The position numbers were made by a program, and so were the translations under genes. From assembly GCA_020638875.1 (NCBI GenBank), contig JACKHS010000008.1, forward strand, positions 62,001 through 126,000: a DNA stretch of 64,000 nucleotides. Direction: 5' to 3'. Of this stretch, positions 47,809 to 56,323 are shown one piece after another (positions within the stretch are counted from its first letter, which is position 1; each line of letters starts with the position of its first letter). Under the pieces are notes generated by a model, which ran no database searches, was not told the DNA's origin, and saw only the letters and a list, made by a program, of their open reading frames with translations. Source of the DNA: Planctomycetota bacterium. Lineage in GTDB: Bacteria; Planctomycetota; UBA1135; GCA-002686595.

Positions 47809-48174
47809 ATGCGCCGCGCCCTGTTGCTCCTCGCTCCGCTCGTCACCGCCTGCGACCGCGAGCCGCCCAAGCCGCTGTCGGAGATGACGCCGCGCGAGCT
47901 GTTCCTCGAGGTGCGCTGCGACTCCTGTCACGGTTCCGACCGACGCGGGAGCTGGATGGGGCCGCCGCTCGTCGACCTCGAGCAGCACTGGACGGCGCCG
48001 GACCTCGCGCGCTACCTGCGCGACCCGCTGCCCGTGATCGAGGCGACGCCGCGGCTCACCGAGCTCAAGCGTCAGTACACCAACCCCATGCGCGCCTTCC
48101 CCGAGCTGCCCCAGGCCGAGCGCTTGCGCCTGGCCGAGTGGCTGCTCGTCGTGACGCGCCGCGACCAGCCATGA
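47809..48174 (+). CDS. small c-type cytochrome lipoprotein
   Basis: A 121-residue monohaem cytochrome c. The N-terminus LLLAPLVTAC is a lipoprotein signal with Cys15 as the probable lipidation site. The haem-attachment motif is CDSCH (Cys37, Cys40, His41), and NPMRAF near residue 90 offers an axial Met. The protein would sit on a membrane, facing outward, as an electron carrier. Its stop overlaps the start of a second, similar cytochrome (ATGA). I find no partner oxidoreductase nearby. Confidence 0.87.
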   Translation: MRRALLLLAPLVTACDREPPKPLSEMTPRELFLEVRCDSCHGSDRRGSWMGPPLVDLEQHWTAPDLARYLRDPLPVIEATPRLTELKRQYTNPMRAFPELPQAERLRLAEWLLVVTRRDQP

Positions 48175-48530
48175 ACGCACGCCGCACCGTCCTCGCGCTC
48201 GCCGTCCTCGCCCTCGCCTCGAGCTGCTTCCACTTCCGCCGCTGGCGCGTGCCGGACGACGCCACGGCCGAGGTCATCTACGTACGCGCCGCGTGCGCCG
48301 ACTGCCACGGCGAGGACCGCTGGGGCACCGAGCGCGCGCCCGGTCTGCGCGAGCTCGAGGCGCACTGGACGGTCGAGAGCCTCGCCGCCTACGTCGCCGC
48401 CCCGGGCGAGAACCGCGACGCGCGCCTCGACGCGCTCGACGCGGAGTACGAGACCGACATGCCCGGCAGCGCCTTCCTGAGCCTGGCGCAGCGCACGCGC
48501 CTCGCGCGCTGGCTACTGGGCTACGAGTAG
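48171..48530 (+). CDS. second small c-type cytochrome lipoprotein
   Basis: A 119-residue monohaem cytochrome c, coupled to the preceding one by a 4-nt overlap. Signal with lipidation Cys19 (LALASSC, a less regular lipobox). The haem motif is CADCH (Cys42, Cys45, His46), and DMPGSAF near residue 97 may give the axial Met. The two cytochromes share layout (C-x-x-C-H, then GxxLxxLExHWT, then Met) and look like a duplicated pair, with HWTAPDLARYL and HWTVESLAAYV in corresponding positions. They may pass electrons to one another or to a common oxidase. Confidence 0.87.
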   Translation: MNARRTVLALAVLALASSCFHFRRWRVPDDATAEVIYVRAACADCHGEDRWGTERAPGLRELEAHWTVESLAAYVAAPGENRDARLDALDAEYETDMPGSAFLSLAQRTRLARWLLGYE

Positions 48531-48548
48531 GCTCTCCCGGCGACGCCC

Positions 48549-48566
48549 GGCCCGCCCCCGCGGGCC
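48549..48566 (+). terminator. hairpin after the cytochrome pair
   Basis: A perfect 7-bp stem, GGCCCGC/GCGGGCC, with a CCCC loop lies 18 nt past the stop at 48530. No U-tract follows. Confidence 0.45.
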
Positions 48567-48634
48567 TCCCCGGGGTGGCGCACCGCGCCCGTCCTCCGGG
48601 CCGGTCCGCGGCCCCGCCGCGCGCGTTCCCGTGC

Positions 48635-48640
48635 TAGCCT
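48635..48640 (+). promoter_or_regulatory. putative -10 box (TAGCCT)
   Basis: TAGCCT lies 44 nt upstream of the ATG of the secreted protein gene. It fits the TAGNNT pattern. No -35 was found. Confidence 0.35.
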
Positions 48641-48684
48641 TGGGCGGTCCCTTTCCCGGTTCCCGACCACTCACCCCGACTCCC

Positions 48685-49692
48685 ATGCGCACGCTGCTCC
48701 TCGCCTCCGCCCTCCTCGCCGGCTCCGGTCTCGCTCAGGCGCAGGCCGACTACACGCTGCAGATCGACTCGACCCTGACGAGCTTCACCTGGTCGGGGAC
48801 GACCAGCGTGGGCGACATCAACGAGAACCCGGCGACCTTCACGCTCACCGGGACGACCGTCATGTCGCTGGACACCGGCGGCGCGCCGGTCGGCGCCGGG
48901 ACGTTCGTCGGCGGGGACGCGGCGGTCACGCCGGACCTGCACGGCACGATCCCCGGCCCCTTCGGCTCGACGCTCGCGTCGATCGACCTGACGAACGCGC
49001 ACGTGCGGCTGATCTCGTCGCCCTTCGTGGTCGACGGCGCGGGCAACTTCTCCGCGAACGTCGTCGTCGAGATGCTCTCGGGGACGATCACGCTCAACTC
49101 GCTGCTCGGCAACTCGGTCACCGACCTCGCGGGCGCGGTGTCGAACCCGACGGTCGCGGCGGGGAACATCGGGCTCGCCGGGCCCAACTACCACCTCACC
49201 GTCCCCGTCAACGGCGTGTTCCCGTTCTCCGACCCTGGCACCGGCATCACCGCCACGCTGACGATCAACGGCACGCTGCACGCCGACTACGCCTGGACGG
49301 CGCCGGCGAGCTTCTGCCCCGGCGCGGTCAACTCCACCGGCGGCAGCGCGACGCTGAGCGCCAGCGGCACGCCGAGCCTCGGCACCGGCGACCTCGTGCT
49401 GCACTGCAACGGCCTGCCGGCCAACCAGCCGGGCATCATCTTCTACGGCCCGAACCAGGTCAGCCTGCCCTTCGGCAACGGCACGCGTTGCGTGGGCGGC
49501 ACGCTCGTGCGCCTCTCGCCGCTGAACTCCGGGCCCGGCGGTCAGATCAGCCAGCCGATCGTGAACGGCGTCGCGCCGATCTCGCTCGCGGTGGGCGACG
49601 TGCGCCACTTCCAGTTCTGGTACCGCGACCCCGCGGCCGGCGGCGCCTTCTTCAACCTCTCGAGCGCCGTCACCGTCGAGATGGCGCCGTAG
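48685..49692 (+). CDS. secreted protein with planctomycete C-terminal Cys module
   Basis: A 335-residue exported protein. The signal peptide is residues 1-~19 (LLLASALLAGSGLAQA). A Thr/Ser/Gly-rich beta domain (20-~205) comes next. The C-terminal module (~210-335) contains FCPGAVNSTGG, LSASGTPSLGTGDLVLHC, GIIFYG, RCVGGTLVRL, FQFWYRDP and FNLSSAV. The same module ends the LVIVD protein at 7345-9915, with LSASG, FYG, LCVGG, WYRDP and FNLSS in the same order. I take it as a sorting or anchoring domain, by inference. The ligand is unknown. Confidence 0.85.
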   Translation: MRTLLLASALLAGSGLAQAQADYTLQIDSTLTSFTWSGTTSVGDINENPATFTLTGTTVMSLDTGGAPVGAGTFVGGDAAVTPDLHGTIPGPFGSTLASIDLTNAHVRLISSPFVVDGAGNFSANVVVEMLSGTITLNSLLGNSVTDLAGAVSNPTVAAGNIGLAGPNYHLTVPVNGVFPFSDPGTGITATLTINGTLHADYAWTAPASFCPGAVNSTGGSATLSASGTPSLGTGDLVLHCNGLPANQPGIIFYGPNQVSLPFGNGTRCVGGTLVRLSPLNSGPGGQISQPIVNGVAPISLAVGDVRHFQFWYRDPAAGGAFFNLSSAVTVEMAP

Positions 49693-49713
49693 GCGCCCTG
49701 CGCCTCCCGACCG

Positions 49714-49750
49714 GCACGGCCCGCGCGTCCTCGCGACGCGCGGGCCGTGC
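49714..49750 (+). terminator. perfect 15-bp hairpin after the secreted protein gene
   Basis: GCACGGCCCGCGCGT pairs perfectly with ACGCGCGGGCCGTGC around a 7-nt loop, 21 nt past the stop at 49692. GCGTTCC follows, only weakly U-rich. It insulates the secreted-protein gene from the haem operon. Confidence 0.7.
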
Positions 49751-49888
49751 GCGTTCCGGCGCGCGCGTGCCGGCGCCGTTCGCAGCGGGTACGCTCTCGG
49801 CCCGCGCTCGCGCGAGCGCCCGCCCGGGCGCCCGCCGGAGAAATCCGCCCCGTGACGGTGCTGTGACAAGCGCCCGGACGAGAGGGCC

Positions 49889-49894
49889 TACAAC
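49889..49894 (+). promoter_or_regulatory. putative -10 box of the haem operon (TACAAC)
   Basis: TACAAC lies 14 nt before the hemA ATG, and GTGACA (49863-49868) is the nearest -35-like hexamer, 20 bp upstream, so the spacing is poor. This is the only AT-leaning hexamer before hemA. The promoter assignment is weak. Confidence 0.3.
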
Positions 49895-49908
49895 GCGCCT
49901 CTCGGACC

Positions 49909-51264
49909 ATGGAACGCATCGGAGTCGTCGGACTGAACTGGAAGGCGGGCGGGCCGCAGCGCCTCGCGGCCTTCACCGTGCCGCTCGAGGAGCGCCCCGC
50001 GCGGCTGCGCGCGATGGCCGCCGCCCTCGGCGCCAGCGAGCTCGTCTACCTCGCCACGTGCAACCGCGTCGAGGTGGCCTTCGTCAGCGACGACCCGCGG
50101 CCCTGCGCCCACGCGCGGCCCAAGCTCTTCCGCGCGCTGACCGGCGCGCAGCCCGCGCCCGGCGAGGCCGAGCGGGTGCTGCGCGCGTGGCAGGGCGAAG
50201 GCGCGGTCGAGCACCTGTTCCTGGTCGCCGCGGGCCTCGACTCGGCCAAGCTCGGCGAGAGCGAGATCAGCCGCCAGGTGCGCGAGGCGCTCGAGCTCGC
50301 GCGCGGCGCGGAGCTCGTCGGGCCGCGGCTCGAGCTGCTCTTCCGCGAGGCGCTCAAGCTCGGCAAGGACGCGCGCACGCAGACCGCGCTCGGCGAGGGC
50401 CGCACGTCGCTGGCCGAGATCGGCCTCGACGCCGTGCGCGCCGCGCTCGCGAAACGCCGCGGGCCGGTCGCGCTCGTCGGCGTGTCGCCGATGACCGAGC
50501 GCTGCGCCGCCTCGCTGGCGCAGGAAGGCGTGGAGCTGATCGTCGTCAACCGCACGCGCGAGCGCGCCGAGGCCTTCGCGCGCACGCTGGGCCGCGCCGC
50601 GCGCGCGCTCGACCTGGCGAGCTTCCGCGCCGACCCGCCCGCCGTGCGCGCGCTCGTCAGCGCCACCGGCGCGCCCGGCGCGCTCTTCGGCGAGCCCGAA
50701 CTCGTGCGCCTCGTCGCCGCGGCTGGCGCCCCCGCACCGGTGCTGGTCGACTTCGCCGTCCCGCCCGACGTCGACCCGGCCGTCGCCGCCCGGCTGGGCC
50801 TCGAACGCCTCGGCATGGAGGACGTCATCGCCGTCGCCGAGCGCAACCGCGCCGAGCGCCTGCTCGAGGTCGGCGAGGCGCGCGCGCTCGTCGACGACGC
50901 GCTCGCGACCTTCGGCCAGCGCCTGGCCGAGCGCGCCGTCGACCAGGCCGTGCGCTCGCTGCACCAGCGCTACCAGGCCGTCGCCGACGACCAGATCGAG
51001 CGGCTGCTGCGCGCGAAGCTGCGCGACCTCGACGAGGCCGACCGCGACACGCTGCGCCGCTTCGTCGGCCGCCTCGTCAAGCACTTCGCCCACGTGCCCA
51101 CCAGCGGGCTGCGCGAGATCGCGCGCGCGCACGGCGCCGAGGCGGTGGGCCTGTTCTTCGCACACGCCGAGGACGAGCTGCGCCGCGAGGTGGAGCTGGC
51201 CCTCGAGGAGGGCGACGTGTTCCGCGCCCTCGACACCCCCCAGCCGGAGGAGACTCCCTCATGA
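49909..51264 (+). CDS. hemA: glutamyl-tRNA reductase, divergent
   Basis: A 451-residue enzyme that reduces glutamyl-tRNA to glutamate-1-semialdehyde with NADPH, the first committed step of the C5 haem route. The catalytic Cys51 is in LATCNRVEVA, GLDSAKLGESEISRQ and LGKDARTQTA follow, and IVVNRTRERAEAFA and the dimerisation helices complete the fold. Two canonical segments deviate: the N-terminal HKTAPxxxRE is WKAGGPQRLAAF, and the NADPH loop GAGxMG is GVSPMTE. Family identity is clear, but the cofactor loop is unusual. The stop overlaps hemC (ATGA). Confidence 0.9.
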   Translation: MERIGVVGLNWKAGGPQRLAAFTVPLEERPARLRAMAAALGASELVYLATCNRVEVAFVSDDPRPCAHARPKLFRALTGAQPAPGEAERVLRAWQGEGAVEHLFLVAAGLDSAKLGESEISRQVREALELARGAELVGPRLELLFREALKLGKDARTQTALGEGRTSLAEIGLDAVRAALAKRRGPVALVGVSPMTERCAASLAQEGVELIVVNRTRERAEAFARTLGRAARALDLASFRADPPAVRALVSATGAPGALFGEPELVRLVAAAGAPAPVLVDFAVPPDVDPAVAARLGLERLGMEDVIAVAERNRAERLLEVGEARALVDDALATFGQRLAERAVDQAVRSLHQRYQAVADDQIERLLRAKLRDLDEADRDTLRRFVGRLVKHFAHVPTSGLREIARAHGAEAVGLFFAHAEDELRREVELALEEGDVFRALDTPQPEETPS

Positions 51265-52202
51265 AGCTGCGCCTCGGGACCCGCGGGTCCGCCCTCGCTC
51301 TGGCCCAGGCCCGCGACATGCGCGCCCGGCTCGCCGCGCTCGGTCACGAGGGCGAGATCGTCGTCGTGAAGACGCGCGGCGACGGCGACCAGGTGCGCCC
51401 CTTCGCGCAGGTCGGCGCGCCCGGCCTGTTCGTGCGCGAGCTCGAGCACGCGCTGCTGGACGGCGCCGTCGACGTCGCGGTGCACTGCTACAAGGACCTG
51501 CCCTCGGACTCCCCCGCCGAGCTCGTCGTGACCGCCATGCCCGAGCGCGAGGACACGCGCGACGTGCTGCTCGTGCGCGCCGAGGCGCACGACGCCGGCG
51601 CGGCGCACCTCCCCGTGCGCACCGGCGCCTGCGTGGGCACGGCGTCCGCCCGGCGTCAGTCCTTGGTGCGCCACCTGCGCGGCGACCTCTCGACCGAGCT
51701 CCTGCGCGGCAACGTGCCGACGCGCGTGCAGAAGCTGAAGGACGGCGCGTACGACGCCATCCTGCTGGCCGCGGCCGGCCTCGCGCGCCTCGAGCGCGCC
51801 GCCGCGGGCGGTGCCGGCGAACCGATCGACCTGAGCGGCGTCGTCGTGAGTCCGCTGGACCCGGCCGACTTCGTGCCGGCGCCGTCGCAGGGCGCGCTCG
51901 CGCTGCAGACGCGCGTCGACGACGACGACGTGCGCGCCGCGCTGGTGCCGCTCGACGACGCGCGCGCGCACGCCGCCGTGCGCGCCGAGCGCGAGCTGCT
52001 GCGCCTCGTCGAGGCCGGGTGCCAGGTGCCCTTCGGCGCCTGGGCCGAGCTGCACGACGACGGGACGCTGACCCTGCACGCGGCGCTGGAGGTCGACGGC
52101 GCGCTGCGCCGCCACCGCGCGCGCGCGGCGTCGACGCGACCGAGCTCGCGCGCGCGTGCCACCACGCGCTGCTCTCTCGGCGCCGGAGGTCCGGCCGCGT
52201 GA
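51261..52202 (+). CDS. hemC: hydroxymethylbilane synthase, with suspect 3' end
   Basis: A 313-residue enzyme that polymerises four porphobilinogens. It has LRLGTRGSALALAQA, the VHCYKDLPSD segment with the catalytic Asp, and Cys254 in EAGCQVPFG for the dipyrromethane cofactor. The last ~30 residues (AASTRPSSRARATTRCS) look non-protein-like. Over ~52125-52180 the +2 frame instead reads VDATELARACHHALL, a perfect HemC C-terminal helix. Two compensating indels in CG runs would explain this, and the stop at 52202 is then reached in the original frame. The start ATG lies inside the hemA stop. Confidence 0.9.
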   Translation: MKLRLGTRGSALALAQARDMRARLAALGHEGEIVVVKTRGDGDQVRPFAQVGAPGLFVRELEHALLDGAVDVAVHCYKDLPSDSPAELVVTAMPEREDTRDVLLVRAEAHDAGAAHLPVRTGACVGTASARRQSLVRHLRGDLSTELLRGNVPTRVQKLKDGAYDAILLAAAGLARLERAAAGGAGEPIDLSGVVVSPLDPADFVPAPSQGALALQTRVDDDDVRAALVPLDDARAHAAVRAERELLRLVEAGCQVPFGAWAELHDDGTLTLHAALEVDGALRRHRARAASTRPSSRARATTRCSLGAGGPAA

Positions 52203-52229
52203 CGCGCGCGCGCGCTCGAGGGGCGCCGC

Positions 52230-52940
52230 GTGCTGCTGACGCGCGCGGAGGACGACCAGGCGGCCTGGGCCGAGGGCCTGCGCCGCGCCGGCGCGTTGCC
52301 GCTCGAGTACGCCTGCATCGCGACGCGCGCCCTGCCGCTCGACGCCGACGCGCTCGCGCGCGCGGTGGCCGGCGCGACGTGGCTCGTGTTCGGTTCGCGC
52401 CGCGCGATCGAGGCCGTGACCGCCTACGCCCCGGCGCTGCTGCCCGAGGCGCCGCGCCTCGCCTGCGTCGGTCCGGCGACGGCCGACGCCTGCGCCGCGC
52501 AGCTCGCGCGCCCCGACCTCGTGCCGGGCGGCGGCACGCTGCGCGACCTCGCGCGCGCGCTCGCCGCGCTGCTCGGCCCCGACGAACCCGTCGCGCTGCT
52601 CGGCGCCCGTGAGGGCCGCGACGACCTCGAGCTGGAGCTCGGCGCCGCGCGCGTGCGGCGCGTCCCCGTGTACGAGACGGTGCTCGTGGAGGGCGGTGAG
52701 GCGCCGCCCCTCCACGACGCCGTCGTCTTCGCCAGTCCGTCCGCCGTCGCCGGCTTCGCCGCCCGCGCCGGCGCGCCCGCGCCCGGGACCTTGTGCGTCG
52801 CGCTCGGCCCGAGCACCCTATCGGCCCTCGAAGCGCGCGGCTGGGCCCCGCGCGCCGCCGCCGCCACCCGAGACCTCGACGGCGTGCTCGCCGCCCTCGA
52901 GCACGGCCTCGCGGCCCACGCCCCCCGAACGACGTCATGA
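52230..52940 (+). CDS. hemD: uroporphyrinogen-III synthase
   Basis: A 236-residue enzyme that inverts ring D and closes hydroxymethylbilane to uroporphyrinogen III. It has a poorly conserved two-domain fold; LLTRAEDDQAAWAEGLRRAG at the start, VFGSRRAIEA, CVGPATADAC, VYETVLVEGG and FASPSAVAGF match family landmarks. The GTG at 52230 is the first start in this frame. A GTG at 52199 overlapping the hemC stop (GTGA, the local style) would give MTRA...LEGRRVLLTR if one base of the CG run at ~52203-52212 is an indel, so the true N-terminus is uncertain. The stop overlaps hemB (ATGA). Confidence 0.85.
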   Translation: MLLTRAEDDQAAWAEGLRRAGALPLEYACIATRALPLDADALARAVAGATWLVFGSRRAIEAVTAYAPALLPEAPRLACVGPATADACAAQLARPDLVPGGGTLRDLARALAALLGPDEPVALLGAREGRDDLELELGAARVRRVPVYETVLVEGGEAPPLHDAVVFASPSAVAGFAARAGAPAPGTLCVALGPSTLSALEARGWAPRAAAATRDLDGVLAALEHGLAAHAPRTTS

Positions 52941-53926
52941 CCGCCGAGTACCTCCTCCGACGCCCGCGGCGCCTGCGCCGCAGCTCCCTCCTGCGCGACC
53001 TGGTCGGCGAGACCAGCGTCGAGGCGCGCCACCTCGTGCAGCCCCACTTCGTGCTGCCGTCGGCGAGCGGCCGCGAGCCCATCGCCTCGATGCCCGGCAT
53101 CGAACGGCTGGGCGTGGACGAGCTCGTGAAGCAGGTCGGCGCCGACCTCGAGCTGGGCCTGCGCAGCGTGCTGCTGTTCGGCCTCGCGGCGCCCGGCGAG
53201 AAGTCGCCGCGCGGCGAGGCCTCGGCCCACGCCGACGGCGCCGTGCAGCGCGGCGTCGCGGCGCTGAAGCGCGAGTTCGGTGGCGAGCTGGTCGTGATGA
53301 CCGACGTCTGCCTGTGCGCGTACACCGACCACGGGCACTGCGGCGTGCTCGAGGCGGGCGCCGTGCTCAACGACGAGAGCCTGCCGCTGCTCGCCGACAT
53401 GGCGGTCTCGCACGCCGCGGCCGGCGCGGACGTCGTGGCGCCCTCCGACATGATGGACGGCCGCGTGCGCGCGCTGCGCGACGCGCTCGACGCCGGCGGC
53501 TTCAGCGACACCGCGCTGATGAGCTACTCGGTCAAGTACGCCTCGGCCTACTACGGGCCGTTCCGCGACGCGGCCGACTCGGCGCCCGGGCACGGCGACC
53601 GCCAGAGCTACCAGATGGACCTGCGCAACGCGCGCGAGGCCGAGCGCGAGGCGCGCCTCGACGAGGCCGAGGGCGCGGACGTGCTGATGGTCAAGCCGGC
53701 GCTCGCCTACCTCGACGTCATCCGCCGCGTGCGCGAGGCCAGCGACCTGCCGCTGGCCGCGTACAACGTGTCCGGCGAGTTCTCGGCCGTGAAGGCCGCC
53801 GCCGAGCGCGGCTGGCTCGACGAGCCGCGCGTCGTGCGCGAGAACCTGCTCGCCATGCGCCGCGCCGGCGCCGACATCCTGATCACCTACCACGGGCGCG
53901 AGGCGCTCCAAGGAGGCTGGCTGTGA
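52937..53926 (+). CDS. hemB: porphobilinogen synthase (ALA dehydratase)
   Basis: A 329-residue enzyme that condenses two 5-aminolevulinates into porphobilinogen. Both Schiff-base lysines are present, in SYSVKYASAYYGPF and MVKPALAYLD. DVCLCAYTDHGHCG has the three Cys of the zinc-type enzyme, so Zn2+ is the likely metal. Length fits (~325-335). It starts in the hemD stop and its own stop overlaps the hemL GTG (GTGA). It operates between hemL and hemC in the pathway. Confidence 0.96.
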   Translation: MTAEYLLRRPRRLRRSSLLRDLVGETSVEARHLVQPHFVLPSASGREPIASMPGIERLGVDELVKQVGADLELGLRSVLLFGLAAPGEKSPRGEASAHADGAVQRGVAALKREFGGELVVMTDVCLCAYTDHGHCGVLEAGAVLNDESLPLLADMAVSHAAAGADVVAPSDMMDGRVRALRDALDAGGFSDTALMSYSVKYASAYYGPFRDAADSAPGHGDRQSYQMDLRNAREAEREARLDEAEGADVLMVKPALAYLDVIRRVREASDLPLAAYNVSGEFSAVKAAAERGWLDEPRVVRENLLAMRRAGADILITYHGREALQGGWL

Positions 53927-55224
53927 GCGACACCCGACTCGACCTCGACCTGACGCGCTCCGCGGAGTGGTTCGAGCGCGCCAAGCGCGTGCTGCCCGGC
54001 GGCGTCTCCTCGCCGGTGCGCGCCTTCGGCGCGGTGGGCGGCGTGCCGCCCGTGATCCGCGAGGCGCGCGGCGCGCACACCACGGACGTCGACGGCAACA
54101 CCTACCTCGACTTCGTCGGCTCGTGGGGCCCGCTGATCCTCGGACACGCGCACCCCGACGTCGTGCGCGCCATCACCGAGGCGGCCGCGCGCGGCACGAC
54201 CTACGGCGCGCCGACGCCCGGGGAGGTGCAGCTCGCCGAGCGGCTCACCGGCATGCTCCCGCACCTCGAGCAGGTGCGCTTCGTGTCGTCGGGCACCGAG
54301 GCCACGATGAGCGCCATCCGCCTCGCGCGCGGCGCGACCAGGCGCGAGCTGCTCGTCAAGTTCGCCGGGTGCTACCACGGCCACGCCGACCACCTGCTCG
54401 TCGCGGCCGGGTCGGGCCTCGTGACCTTCGGCAAGCCCAGCTCGGCCGGCGTGCCGGCGGCGTTCACCGAGAAGACGCTCGTGCTCGACCTCGACGACGA
54501 GGCGCAGCTCGAGCGCGTCTTCGCCGAGCGCGGCCACGAGATCGCGGCGGTGATCGTCGAGCCCATCCCGGCCAACAACGGCCTGCTGGTGCAGCGCCCC
54601 GAGTGGCACGCGCGCCTGCGCGAGCTGACCGCGCAGCACGGCGCCGTGCTGATCTTCGACGAGGTCATCAACGGCTTCCGCGTCGCGGCCGGTGGCGCGG
54701 CCGAGCTGCTGGGCATCACGCCCGACCTCGCCACCTACGGCAAGATCATCGGCGGCGGCCTGCCGGTGGGCGCCTTCGGCGGGCGCGCCGACCTGATGGG
54801 CGAGCTCGCGCCGCTCGGCGGCGTGTACCAGGCCGGCACGCTCTCGGGCAACCCGGTCGCGATGGCCGCGGGCCTCGCCACGCTCGACGTGCTCGAGCGC
54901 GAGGACGCCTGGACGCGCCTGGAGGCGCTCGGCGCGCGCCTGCAGGAGCGGCTCACGCCGCTGCTCGCGGCCGCGGCCGAGCCCGTCGAGCTCGTGCGCG
55001 TCGGCTCGATCTTCTGGCTCTCGCTGCAGGCCGGCCCCGCGCCGCGCCGCGCCGACGCCATCGCGGCCACCGCGGCCGAGCGCTACCGCGGCCTCTTCCA
55101 CGGCCTCTTGCAACGCGGCCTCTCGATCGCGCCCTCGGCCTACGAGGTCGGCTTCCTGTCCCTGGCCCACGAGCCCGCGCACGTCGACACGCTGGTCGAC
55201 GCGCTCGGCGAGCTGCTCGCGTGA
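53923..55224 (+). CDS. hemL: glutamate-1-semialdehyde 2,1-aminomutase
   Basis: A 433-residue PLP enzyme that turns glutamate-1-semialdehyde into 5-aminolevulinate. LPGGVSSPVRAF, SSGTEATMSAIRLARG, FAGCYHGHAD, FDEVINGFR and the PLP-lysine segment YGKIIGGGLPVGAFGG are all intact. Together with HemA it proves the C5 route. Start GTG inside the hemB stop, with AAGGAGG six nt upstream. The gap to the histidine kinase ATG is 4 nt, the only non-overlap besides hemC-hemD. Confidence 0.97.
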   Translation: MSDTRLDLDLTRSAEWFERAKRVLPGGVSSPVRAFGAVGGVPPVIREARGAHTTDVDGNTYLDFVGSWGPLILGHAHPDVVRAITEAAARGTTYGAPTPGEVQLAERLTGMLPHLEQVRFVSSGTEATMSAIRLARGATRRELLVKFAGCYHGHADHLLVAAGSGLVTFGKPSSAGVPAAFTEKTLVLDLDDEAQLERVFAERGHEIAAVIVEPIPANNGLLVQRPEWHARLRELTAQHGAVLIFDEVINGFRVAAGGAAELLGITPDLATYGKIIGGGLPVGAFGGRADLMGELAPLGGVYQAGTLSGNPVAMAAGLATLDVLEREDAWTRLEALGARLQERLTPLLAAAAEPVELVRVGSIFWLSLQAGPAPRRADAIAATAAERYRGLFHGLLQRGLSIAPSAYEVGFLSLAHEPAHVDTLVDALGELLA

Positions 55225-55228
55225 GACG

Positions 55229-56323
55229 ATGAGCTTCCGCGTGCGCAACCTGCGGGCGATGCAGATCGGCGTGATCGGTCTGCTCGTCACCTGCGTCGCG
55301 CAGGTCACCTACTGGGTGGCCGAGGAGGCGGACTACACGCGCCGCATCGTCGAGCGCCTGTCGAAGGAGTACGACGACGAAGTGCCCGTCGCCGAGCGTC
55401 TCGTCGCGCTGGGCGTCCCCAAGGACGAGGTCGAGCGCTTGCTGCCGCACGTCACGCTCGAGGGGCTGGACGCGAAGGTGCCGAGCGCGCTGCTCGACGA
55501 GCTCGAGGACTCGCGCCGCCGGCGCCTGCGCCGCTACGGCTGGGAGGGCAGCTTCTTCTTCGCGGCGTTGCTCGCCAGCATGGGCATCGTCGCGCAGGCG
55601 CTGCGCCAGCGCTCGGAGCTGCACCGTCGCCAGGAGAACTTCATCGCGGCCGTCAGCCACGAGTTCAAGAGCCCGCTCGCGAGCCTGCGCCTCGCGGCCG
55701 AGACGCTGCAGTTGCGCGAGCCCTCGCCCGAGAGCCGCGAGCGCCTGACCGCCCGCATGGTCAGCGACGTCGAGCGCCTCGAGGGCATGGTCTCGAACAC
55801 GCTCGACGCGAGCCGCATCGCCGAGGGCCGCCTGCACCTCGAGCCGCGCGCGCTCGACGTCGCCGGCGAGGTGCGCGCGCTGCTGGCGCGCGAGGGCTGC
55901 CAGGCGCACGTGCAGAACGTCGCCCTGACCAGCGAGGTGCCCGACGGCCTGGTCGTGAAGGCCGACCCCGTCGCGCTGCAGACGGTCCTGCGCAACCTCG
56001 TCTCGAACGCGCGCAAGTCGGTGCAGCAGAAGAGCGGCGGCGCGATCGTCGTGCGCGGCGCGCGCGAGGGCCGCGAGGTGCGCATCGACGTCGAGGACGA
56101 CGGCGTGGGCTTCGAGCGGCGCGAGAACGAGCGCCTCTTCGAGAAGTTCTACCGGCCCGGCAACGAGCTGCGCCGCAAGACCAAGGGCTCGGGCCTCGGG
56201 CTGTACATCGTGCGCCGCTTCGTCGAGGAGAGCGGCGGCCGCATCCGCGCCCACAGCGACGGCGAGGACCGCGGCGCGGTCTTCAGCCTGTGGCTGCCGG
56301 CCAGCGAGGAGGTGCCCGCGTGA
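55229..56323 (+). CDS. sensor histidine kinase embedded in the haem operon
   Basis: A 364-residue inner-membrane kinase. TM1 lies at ~11-30 and TM2 at ~107-125, with a short ~75-residue periplasmic domain (31-106) of no recognised family. There is no HAMP domain; TM2 runs nearly straight into HisKA with the phospho-acceptor His144 in AAVSHEFKSPLASL. The N, G1 and G2 boxes of HATPase follow (NLVSNARKS, DDGVGF, GSGLGLYIV). The stop overlaps the regulator start (GTGA). Its position between hemL and hemE suggests a signal related to haem, iron, oxygen or porphyrin. The sensor domain contains one His (LLPHV, residue ~74). Confidence 0.92.
   Translation: MSFRVRNLRAMQIGVIGLLVTCVAQVTYWVAEEADYTRRIVERLSKEYDDEVPVAERLVALGVPKDEVERLLPHVTLEGLDAKVPSALLDELEDSRRRRLRRYGWEGSFFFAALLASMGIVAQALRQRSELHRRQENFIAAVSHEFKSPLASLRLAAETLQLREPSPESRERLTARMVSDVERLEGMVSNTLDASRIAEGRLHLEPRALDVAGEVRALLAREGCQAHVQNVALTSEVPDGLVVKADPVALQTVLRNLVSNARKSVQQKSGGAIVVRGAREGREVRIDVEDDGVGFERRENERLFEKFYRPGNELRRKTKGSGLGLYIVRRFVEESGGRIRAHSDGEDRGAVFSLWLPASEEVPA

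Noticed and set aside
49693..49908. Regulator binding repeats before hemA
   Set aside because: No direct repeat beyond chance was seen, only the 15-bp terminator hairpin and a weak -10.
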